The position numbers were made by a program, and so were the translations under genes. Shown here one piece after another: positions 41,503 through 48,379 of a stretch of DNA of 53,484 nucleotides. The notes under the pieces are model-generated. The model ran no database searches. It saw nothing but the letters and a program-made list of their open reading frames with translations, and was not told the origin of the DNA. This DNA is from an uncultured Clostridia bacterium (lineage in GTDB: Bacteria > Bacillota > Clostridia > TANB77 > CAG-508), in the NCBI GenBank assembly GCA_934178555.1, contig CAKPQL010000011.1:1-53484 (forward strand). Direction: 5' to 3'. Numbering within the stretch: position 1 is the stretch's first letter; every line of letters begins with the position of its first letter.

Positions 41503-42306
41503 ATGAGTAGAATTATATCTGCATTATTATTGTTTCCATTAGTTGTAGTAATATTGATTTTTGGAAATGTATATGTTATAGATGTTGCTTTTAGTGCTGT
41601 GGCATTATTAGCTATGAATGAATATTTTAATGCTTTCAAGGAAAAAGCAAATCCAGTAAAATGGCTAGGATATATTGCTTGTATATTAATATCTTTTATA
41701 CATATAATACCAGCAGATAAAGTTGTAATATCACTAGGAATTGGGATACCAGTCGTATTTTTAATATTATTTTTACAAGTAATTATAACAAATATGAAAA
41801 CTACATTTAATGATATAGCTATAACATTTTTTGGAATATGTTATATAGTAGGATTTATAATGTTTTTACCATTATTATTGGGAAATCAAAATGGAAAAAC
41901 ATTAGTATGGTACATTGTGTTTTTTGCTTGGGGAACTGATGTGGTTGCTTATTTTGTTGGAAAATTGTTTGGAAAACATAAATTTAGTAAGGTTAGTCCA
42001 AATAAATCAATAGAAGGTTGCATTGGTGGAACAATAGGAGCAGTTATAGTAGGTTTAATTTATACAATTATTGTAAATAATTATTTTAATATAGGTTCTA
42101 ATATTTCTTATCCAATAATAGCTATAATTGCTTTTGGATTAAGCATAATTGGTCAGATAGGAGACTTTGCAGCATCAAGTATAAAAAGATATGTTAATAT
42201 AAAGGATTTTAGTAATTTGATACCAGGACATGGTGGAATGTTAGATAGAATAGATAGTGTAATATTTATTGCACCATTTGCATATTTTTTATTAACAATA
42301 TTATAA
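41503..42306 (+). CDS. cdsA: Phosphatidate cytidylyltransferase
   Basis: A 267-residue membrane enzyme (about eight helices) that converts phosphatidic acid and CTP to CDP-diacylglycerol. The family signature near the C-terminus is present: SIIGQIGDFAASSIKRYVNI, then KDFSNLIPGHGGMLDRIDS. DVVAYFVGKLFGKHK marks the middle. ATG 41503 follows GAGAGGA, 16 bp after uppS. In many Firmicutes dxr comes next; here rseP follows directly, so dxr is elsewhere or absent. Confidence 0.96.
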   Translation: MSRIISALLLFPLVVVILIFGNVYVIDVAFSAVALLAMNEYFNAFKEKANPVKWLGYIACILISFIHIIPADKVVISLGIGIPVVFLILFLQVIITNMKTTFNDIAITFFGICYIVGFIMFLPLLLGNQNGKTLVWYIVFFAWGTDVVAYFVGKLFGKHKFSKVSPNKSIEGCIGGTIGAVIVGLIYTIIVNNYFNIGSNISYPIIAIIAFGLSIIGQIGDFAASSIKRYVNIKDFSNLIPGHGGMLDRIDSVIFIAPFAYFLLTIL

Positions 42307-42339
42307 GGTTTAATTTTAATAATATACTACATAATAAAG

Positions 42340-42358
42340 GGCGGACCTTGTGTTCGCC
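42340..42358 (+). promoter_or_regulatory. GC-rich hairpin between cdsA and rseP
   Basis: GGCGGAC (42340-42346) pairs with GTTCGCC (42352-42358) with one wobble, just before the rseP ribosome site. No T-run. It may tune rseP translation or mark an mRNA end. Confidence 0.4.
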
Positions 42359-42384
42359 TCTAATTATAATAGAGGAGGATTATT

Positions 42385-43402
42385 TTGATACCTTTTTTTA
42401 TAAATGCAATTAAAATAATATTTTTACTAGGTTTTTTAGTATTAATACATGAAGGTGGACATTTCATAGTTGCAAAATTATGCAAGGTAAGAGTTAATGA
42501 ATTTGCAATTGGATTTGGACCTACAATATGGAAAAAGCAAGGAAAGGAAACTAAATATGCAATAAGATTAATTCCTTTGGGTGGATTTGTTAGTATGGAA
42601 GGAGAAGAAGAACATTCTGAAAAAGAAGGTTCTTTTAGCAAGGCAAGTATTCCAAAAAGAATTGCAATAGTAGCTGCAGGAGGATTGGTAAATATACTAT
42701 TTGGGTTGATTGTATATTTTGCAATAGTTTCAATCAGTGGAAATAATATAACAACAACTATTGAAACAGTTCAAAATATAAATAATCAACAATCATTACA
42801 AATACAATCAGGTGATGAAATTATAAAAATAAATAATAAAAGAGTAAGAAACGTACAGGATATATATAAGCAAGTGAATAAATTAAATGGTGAAGAAATA
42901 CAGCTTACAATAAAAAGAAATAATGAGATACTAAATGTAGCAGTTAATCCAATAAAAGATGAAAATACGGAGAAATATTATATAGGAATAATATTGAAGC
43001 AAGCAGAAAATAATTTTGCCAATAATCTATATTATGGATTTTGGAATACTGTAGATTTTTCTGTATCTATTATAGATAATTTAAAATTATTATTTACTGG
43101 AAATGTAGAAGCAGACCAACTGATGGGACCGGTTCGGAATATCTAGTGTTGTATCAAAAACAGAGGGAATAAAAGAGTACATTTATATGCTAGCATTAAT
43201 ATCATTATCATTAGGAGTAACTAATCTATTATTCTTTCCACCATTGGATGGTGGGAAAATCTTGTTATTAATAATAGAAGGAATAAGAAAAAAACCAATA
43301 AAACAAGAATTAGAGTTAGCAGTACAAAGTGTAGGATTTATAGTTTTAATAGGTTTATCAATATTTGTTGCGTTTAATGATGTAACTAGAATAGTGCATT
43401 AA
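42385..43402 (+). CDS. rseP: Site-2 membrane protease RseP, +1 frameshift at CGG
   Basis: From TTG 42385 behind GAGGAGG the frame encodes an S2P metalloprotease. The zinc site HEGGH (VLIHEGGHFIVAKL) lies near residue 20, followed by the PDZ domain (QIQSGDEIIKINNKRVRN). At LMGPV the frame meets CGG (43135-43137) and would stop three codons later. Skipping C 43135 restores the family motif GPVGI and reads on to the second zinc site LLFFPPLDGGK and the last helix, ending at 43402. The whole is 338 residues, the usual length. The protease needs both zinc-binding parts, so a product from frame zero alone would be inactive. Last gene of the pyrH operon. Confidence 0.88.
43132..43138 (+). other. Candidate +1 frameshift site GTT-C-GGA
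   Basis: Frame zero reads CCG-GTT-CGG-AAT-ATC-TAG. The functional reading is GTT, skip C 43135, GGA-ATA-TCT-AGT, giving the conserved GPVGI. Confidence 0.7.
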
Positions 43403-43420
43403 TAATTTTGGTAAAAATAA

Positions 43421-43511
43421 TTGAGTAGTAAATAAAAAATGGAAAATTTTTAGACACGATATATTGTGAAAAATAGTAGAATCGTATGTTCATTTTTTAT
43501 TTATTACTCAA
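43421..43511. repeat. 21-bp inverted repeat spanning 91 bp between rseP and feoA
   Basis: TTGAGTAGTAAATAAAAAATG (one base longer than quoted limits are avoided: arms 43421-43441 and 43491-43511) pairs with its inverted copy with one mismatch. The 49-bp centre has no strong structure that I see. It lies between convergent genes, so it may be a bidirectional terminator or a small inverted-repeat element. Confidence 0.5.
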
Positions 43512-43515
43512 TTTA

Positions 43516-43740
43516 TTATACAATATAAACATCAATAAAGCTTGCATCTTCTTTTCTTATTGCAATTAAGGAACCTCTTACTTCGTATGCTGTAGGGTCT
43601 CCAGATGGACTTTTAAGTACAGCTTTTATAGGGGTATTAGTTATTATTCCTAAATCTAGTAATCTCCTTCTAATATTTCCGTTACAATGTAAACTTTTTA
43701 CTTTTCCAGTAGAATTTATGGGTAATTGATTTAAAGTCAT
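43516..43740 (-). CDS. feoA: FeoA-family protein
   Basis: A 74-residue SH3-like FeoA protein: MTLNQLPINSTGKVKSLHCN, RRRLLDLGIITNTPIKAVLK, SPSGDPTAYEVRGSLIAIRK. The family assists the ferrous-iron transporter FeoB. No feoB is adjacent, so it is a stand-alone gene in this window. ATG 43738-43740 follows GGAGG. Its transcript ends at the inverted repeat 43421-43511. Confidence 0.93.
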   Translation of the reverse strand: MTLNQLPINSTGKVKSLHCNGNIRRRLLDLGIITNTPIKAVLKSPSGDPTAYEVRGSLIAIRKEDASFIDVYIV

Positions 43741-43916
43741 TAAACTGCCTCCAATTTATAGAAGTATATATAATTAATATATGTATAAAAATTGATAAAT
43801 GTGTTGAATTTGGAATGTAGATTGACAAAAGAATTAATAATTATATATAATACATAGAAAAGATGTGTATTATGTATGTGATGCATATTTTAGCATTTAT
43901 AAGTGAGGTTTTTAAA

Positions 43917-44591
43917 GTGAAAGATTTAAACGTAATATATGAAGATAATCATATAATTGTAGTAGAAAAAATAGTAAATGTGCCATCACAACAAGATAAA
44001 ACTAATGATATAGATATGTTGACTATTGTAAAACAATATATAAAAGAAAAATATAATAAACCGGGAAATGTTTATTTAGGATTAGTGCATAGATTAGATA
44101 GACCGGTTGGTGGTATAATGGTATTTGCAAAGACTTCAAAGGCTGCAGCTAGATTAAGTGAAAGTATAAGAAATAAAGAATTCAATAAAATATATTTGGT
44201 AATAGCAGATGGAAAATTTGATAATAAGCAAGGAATATTCGAAGATTATCTTTTAAAAAATGAAAGAACAAATACAAGTAAAGTAGTTAAAGAAGGTACA
44301 AAAAATGCAAAATTTGCTAGATTAGAATATGAGGTAGTAAAATATAATGAAGAAATAGATTTATCTGTCTTAAAGATAAAGTTAGATACTGGTAGACATC
44401 ATCAAATAAGATTACAATTAGCTAGTAGAAATCATAGCATATGTGGGGATCAAAAGTATGGTACAAGAGGCAGAGGAAAACAAATAGCATTATGGGCATA
44501 CAAATTAGAATTTCCTCATCCAATAACAAAGGAAATGATGTCATTTGAGTTAGAACCAGAACATATTGGATCTTGGAAAATATTGGATTAA
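43917..44591 (+). CDS. RluA-family pseudouridine synthase
   Basis: A 224-residue enzyme from GTG 43917 (VKDLNVIYEDNHIIVVEK) behind AGTGAGG; an earlier in-frame ATG adds 18 hydrophobic residues without a ribosome site. The catalytic motif HRLDRPVGG holds the nucleophile Asp, and the later DTGRHHQIRLQLA and WAYKLEFPHP segments are typical. There is no N-terminal S4 domain, as in short RluA/YhcT-like members acting on rRNA or tRNA. The exact target cannot be told from sequence. Confidence 0.92.
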   Translation: MKDLNVIYEDNHIIVVEKIVNVPSQQDKTNDIDMLTIVKQYIKEKYNKPGNVYLGLVHRLDRPVGGIMVFAKTSKAAARLSESIRNKEFNKIYLVIADGKFDNKQGIFEDYLLKNERTNTSKVVKEGTKNAKFARLEYEVVKYNEEIDLSVLKIKLDTGRHHQIRLQLASRNHSICGDQKYGTRGRGKQIALWAYKLEFPHPITKEMMSFELEPEHIGSWKILD

Positions 44592-44696
44592 CTGCTACTG
44601 TAATATTAACGTAACGGAATTGTAATATAATTGTAACATAACTCTATACACGTTGATACTGTAAGGTAAACATGAAACGACAAGAAACAATTGCTT

Positions 44697-44725
44697 TTGA
44701 CAATAACTGTAAAAATTGATATAAT
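44697..44725 (+). promoter_or_regulatory. Consensus promoter of veg
   Basis: TTGACA (44697-44702) and TATAAT (44720-44725) match both consensus boxes perfectly with a 17-bp spacer, in line with the very strong vegetative expression known for veg. Confidence 0.9.
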
Positions 44726-44755
44726 CAAGCCATCTTGAGAGAAGGTAGTGATTGT

Positions 44756-45031
44756 ATGATTTTTAAAAACGACATATCAAATCTAAAGACAGATATTGGA
44801 GAAAAAATCGGACAAAAGATAATTATAAAAGGCTCATTAGGAAGAAATAGACCTTTTGAAGAAGAAGCTACTATAGAAAAAACATATCCAAACATTTTTG
44901 TTGTAAGATATGAAGAACAGAATAGAAGTGTTACATATAGTTACACTGATATATTAACAAGAGCTGTTGAAGTTCAAGTGTTTGATGGTGCAGGATATAG
45001 TCCATTAATCCCACCATTACCAACTAAATAA
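44756..45031 (+). CDS. veg: Veg protein
   Basis: A 91-residue Veg homologue: MIFKNDISNLKTDIGEKIGQ, IIIKGSLGRNRPFEEEATIE, YEEQNRSVTYSYTDILTRAV. ATG 44756 follows GAGAAGG. In Bacillus subtilis it is very highly expressed and influences biofilm genes; its mechanism is unsettled. The tail after VEVQVFD (GAGYSPLIPPLPTK) is a short extension. It is a single gene with consensus promoter and terminator. Confidence 0.93.
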   Translation: MIFKNDISNLKTDIGEKIGQKIIIKGSLGRNRPFEEEATIEKTYPNIFVVRYEEQNRSVTYSYTDILTRAVEVQVFDGAGYSPLIPPLPTK

Positions 45032-45046
45032 TTAAGTAAAAAATTT

Positions 45047-45077
45047 AAAATTCCTATGAAAATAGGAATTTTTTTTG
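45047..45077 (+). terminator. Terminator of veg
   Basis: AAAATTCCTAT pairs with ATAGGAATTTT with a GAAA-type loop and a run of eight T. Confidence 0.88.
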
Positions 45078-45155
45078 TCCAACTAAATATATATAGTATA
45101 GATAATTTTAAACAAGTTTATGTGACAATTACATATTGTCAGAATGGAGGTTTTT

Positions 45156-46700
45156 ATGCAATTAGATACTAGCAAAGAGAATATCTGTATCAATCAATTA
45201 GTTGGTCAAAAAAATGATATTGAAGAAGTAGAAGGAGATGTGATTGTAAACGATATAAAGCCAGATATATTAAATACTATTAGTGTAAATGGTAATGTAT
45301 GCATATATAAAAAAGAGATTACAGATGGGAAAATACGATTAGATGGAGCTGTTAATGTATATATAATTTATTTAGCAGATGATGAAAATGGTTCGGTTAG
45401 AAGCTTAAATACATCAATAGATTTTACAAAATCTATTGAGTTCGATGGATGTAAAAATGGAATGGATATTGATGAATCATTAAGAATTAAAAATATAGAA
45501 TGCAAAGTAATAAATAGTAGAAAAATAAATGTTAGAGCATTTTTAGATTTAAGTGTTAAAGTATATTCAAATGATAATATACAAGTAGTAAATGATATTA
45601 ATTCTATAGATGGAGTACAATGCTTAAATAATACATTAGAAGTAAATTCTTTACTAGGAAGCGGAACTACCAAAACTTATGCTAAGGATACAATAATGCT
45701 AGAGAATGTAGATAATTTGGCAGAAATATTAAATTCAGATATAAATATTGTTAATAAAGATATAAAAATAAGTTACAACAAGGTTTTAGCAAAGGCGGAT
45801 GCACAAGTAAAAATATTGTATTTAACGGAAGATAATAGAATAAATACAGTAACAAGTAGTATTCCTGTAATGGGATTTATAGATATGCCAAATGTCAGTG
45901 ATACGAATGCTTGCAATACAAAATATAAATTAAAAAATTTAGTAGTAAAGCCTAATAATATAGAAGAACATTCAATATATGTAGAAGCTGAAATAGAAAT
46001 TGTATGTTTTGTATATGAACAAAAGCAATTAAATATTATTCAAGATTTATATAGTCCTACTAACAGTTTAACATTTAATCAAAAACAGGTTACTGCTCTA
46101 GTTAATAAAGAAAATATACAGGAAACATGCAATATACAAGAACAGTTATCTATTCCAGAAATTCAGAATAATAGAATATATGATGTTTGTGTAAAACCTA
46201 ATATACAAAAAGAGGACATAAAGAATGGCAGGGTAACATATGAAGGAGAAGTAGAGTTAGAATTTTTATATGAATCAAATAATTCAAGTAGATTTGATGC
46301 TAAAGTAATGAAACTACCATTTAATTATTCTATAAATAGTGGAAATATAAGTGAAATGTCAACATTGGATACTAATATAGAAATAAGAAAGCAAGATTTT
46401 GTAGTGCTAAACGATGGTTATATAGATAGTAGGATAGATTTACAGTTTGAGGTAAGTGTTTCAAGAAATGAAAAAATAAATATTATAGATGATATAGAGA
46501 TGGAGGAAAAGAAAGATTGTAACCAATATAGTATGGTGATTTATTTTGTTAAACCAAAAGATACTTTATGGGAAATTGCAAAGAAATTCGATAGTACTAT
46601 AGACGAAATTGCAAAGGTAAATGAGATAGATGATGTAGATAGAATTGTTCCAGGAATGCAATTGTTTATACCAAGATATTGTAGTAGAAGAACGGCTTAG
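45156..46700 (+). CDS. sipL: SipL-like protein (DUF3794 repeats and LysM domain)
   Basis: A 514-residue protein from ATG 45156 (MQLDTSKENICINQLVGQKN) behind ATGGAGG. It has two to three DUF3794-type segments (N-terminal about 20-130, then about 170-290 and 320-440, e.g. KADAQVKILYLTEDNRINTV) and a C-terminal LysM (residues 465-510: VKPKDTLWEIAKKFDSTIDE, then MQLFIPRY). In Clostridioides difficile SipL binds SpoIVA through LysM to attach the coat. It is followed by yunB with a 6-bp gap, so the two are likely a mother-cell operon. Confidence 0.88.
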   Translation: MQLDTSKENICINQLVGQKNDIEEVEGDVIVNDIKPDILNTISVNGNVCIYKKEITDGKIRLDGAVNVYIIYLADDENGSVRSLNTSIDFTKSIEFDGCKNGMDIDESLRIKNIECKVINSRKINVRAFLDLSVKVYSNDNIQVVNDINSIDGVQCLNNTLEVNSLLGSGTTKTYAKDTIMLENVDNLAEILNSDINIVNKDIKISYNKVLAKADAQVKILYLTEDNRINTVTSSIPVMGFIDMPNVSDTNACNTKYKLKNLVVKPNNIEEHSIYVEAEIEIVCFVYEQKQLNIIQDLYSPTNSLTFNQKQVTALVNKENIQETCNIQEQLSIPEIQNNRIYDVCVKPNIQKEDIKNGRVTYEGEVELEFLYESNNSSRFDAKVMKLPFNYSINSGNISEMSTLDTNIEIRKQDFVVLNDGYIDSRIDLQFEVSVSRNEKINIIDDIEMEEKKDCNQYSMVIYFVKPKDTLWEIAKKFDSTIDEIAKVNEIDDVDRIVPGMQLFIPRYCSRRTA

Positions 46701-46706
46701 GTTATT

Positions 46707-47405
46707 ATGGATACAATATATTCTCGAAGGAAAATAAGATTGCCAAAGATAAATGGCGATGATGAGAAGATTAATAAATGGATGAAGATATTAGCAATAT
46801 TGACTATTGCTAGTATAACTTTAATGGTTATACTAAAATCAATAAATCCCATATTTGAAGCAAAATGTAAAGATAAGGTGCAAGAGATTGCTACTAATAT
46901 TACTAATGCAGAATCTAGTAGGATATTAAAACAAAAAAATTATGGAAATATTGTTGAATTAGTTAAAGATGATAATGGCAATATTAGCGTTGTAAAGTCA
47001 GATGTAGTTATTATAAATGAAATTGCATCAGACATAGCTATTGCGATACAAGAGAAACTGAGTAAATTGCAGACAGATGAACTAGCTATTCCAATAGGAA
47101 GTTTTTTAGGTAGTAAATTTTTAGCAGGAATGGGTCCAAATGTAAAAATAAAAGTAGTACCAGCTGGGAATATAAAGACGGATATAAAAACAGAATTTGT
47201 ATCTACTGGCATAAATCAAACAATGCACAGAATATATCTGGAATTACAGTGCGAAGCAAAAATACTAACACCTTTTAATACAATTGATGAGACTATAACA
47301 AATCAAGTGTTATTAGTAGAAACAGTAATAATTGGGGAGATTCCATCAAGCTACTATAATCTAAATGGAATAAATTCTAGTAATATGGTAGATATAATAA
47401 AATAG
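46707..47405 (+). CDS. yunB: Sporulation protein YunB
   Basis: A 232-residue YunB homologue with an N-terminal basic segment, one membrane helix (about residues 27-45, ILAILTIASITLMVILKSI) and the conserved outside domain: IPIGSFLGSKFLAGMGPNVK, TGINQTMHRIYLELQCEAKI, LLVETVIIGEIPSSYYNLN. YunB is a mother-cell sporulation protein of unknown biochemical role. It starts 6 bp after the sipL-like stop, so translation is coupled. Confidence 0.92.
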   Translation: MDTIYSRRKIRLPKINGDDEKINKWMKILAILTIASITLMVILKSINPIFEAKCKDKVQEIATNITNAESSRILKQKNYGNIVELVKDDNGNISVVKSDVVIINEIASDIAIAIQEKLSKLQTDELAIPIGSFLGSKFLAGMGPNVKIKVVPAGNIKTDIKTEFVSTGINQTMHRIYLELQCEAKILTPFNTIDETITNQVLLVETVIIGEIPSSYYNLNGINSSNMVDIIK

Positions 47406-47414
47406 ATATTAAAA

Positions 47415-47485
47415 TTTAGTTGTGAGGATGTATATAATTTTTCTTGTTTATTAAGAAAATTTATAGATATTCTCACAACTAATTT
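47415..47485. terminator. Bidirectional terminator between yunB and rpiA
   Basis: TTAGTTGTGAG (47417-47427) pairs with CTCACAACTAA (47472-47482), with further inner pairing between TTTTTCTTG and AAGAAAA; it separates convergent genes. Confidence 0.7.
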
Positions 47486-47513
47486 AATATGGTGTGAAAC
47501 GGTTTGAACTTAT

Positions 47514-48209
47514 TTATTTTTCTATAATTACGTCATATCCAATAAATAGACCTGTTTCAAGTACTCCAACAATGCTATTTAATTTATTTTCAAAATTAGA
47601 AGTTATGTTTCTAAAAACAGTATCTAGTATGAAATTTCCGTTTTCTGTAATAATTGGACCATCTTTTCCTTTAGCTAATCTTAAAATACAAGATTCGGCG
47701 CCCATTTCTAATAATTGATTTTTTACATAACATAAACTTTCTGGATGGCACTCAACTGGAATAGGAAATTTATCACATAATGTATCAACGAATTTGCTAT
47801 TGTCTACTAAAATATATCTTTCTTTACAAGAACTCATAATAAGCTTTTCTTTAAACATAGCAGCGCCTCTACCTTTAATTAGCCAACAATGAGGGTCCAC
47901 TTCATCAGCTCCATCAAAACACCAGTCTGGCTTCTTTTGATTAAGTGAAGCAGTAGGAATACCAAGACTAGTACAAAGTATATTTATTTCGTGAGAAGTA
48001 GGTATAGCTGTAATATTAAGTCTTTCTTCTTTTATACGTTTGGCTATAGCTTGTGTTGCAAGGAAAGAAGTAGAGCCAGACCCAAATCCTATAACATCTC
48101 CATCTTTAACTCTTTTACAAATTTTGTTAGCAATTTCTTGTTTTTGTTCAATATTGCTAATTTCTCCATTCCACTTAATATTATTAATAATATCGTAATT
48201 CCAATCCAT
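47514..48209 (-). CDS. rpiA: Ribose-5-phosphate isomerase A
   Basis: A 231-residue RpiA from ATG 48207-48209 (MDWNYDIINNIKWNGE) behind GGAGG. Motifs: VIGFGSGSTSFLATQAI (phosphate loop), FDGADEVDPHCWLIKGRGAA (catalytic Asp residues) and MFKEKLIMSSCKERYILVDN. The N-terminus is about 15 residues longer than in typical RpiA. It interconverts ribose-5-phosphate and ribulose-5-phosphate in the pentose phosphate pathway. Single gene, minus strand. Confidence 0.95.
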   Translation of the reverse strand: MDWNYDIINNIKWNGEISNIEQKQEIANKICKRVKDGDVIGFGSGSTSFLATQAIAKRIKEERLNITAIPTSHEINILCTSLGIPTASLNQKKPDWCFDGADEVDPHCWLIKGRGAAMFKEKLIMSSCKERYILVDNSKFVDTLCDKFPIPVECHPESLCYVKNQLLEMGAESCILRLAKGKDGPIITENGNFILDTVFRNITSNFENKLNSIVGVLETGLFIGYDVIIEK

Positions 48210-48379
48210 AATATAACCTCCATTTAAAAAGATTTTATACTTATAATAAAAATAAGTCAATAAAAATATTTATAGTAAAATACAAAAAAATATTGCAAAA
48301 TTAAGTATATTATCATATATTTATAATTATAGTGGGAGACGTCCTATACAAACCGTAATAAACAAAGGAGAAAGTTCGA

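Noticed and set aside
4575..43138. CGG reassigned to another amino acid
   Set aside because: Reading CGG as any amino acid in frame zero still runs into a stop within eight codons at all four sites, so only a frame change restores the proteins.
4575..43138. Homopolymer sequencing errors as the cause of the four frame breaks
   Set aside because: Three of four sites are not in homopolymers (TCGG contexts) and all share the same codon; only the gerA site (CCCC) could be explained that way. It cannot be fully excluded without reads.
43187..43402. C-terminal part of RseP as a separate gene
   Set aside because: It is the continuation of RseP after a +1 shift and lacks its own ribosome site.
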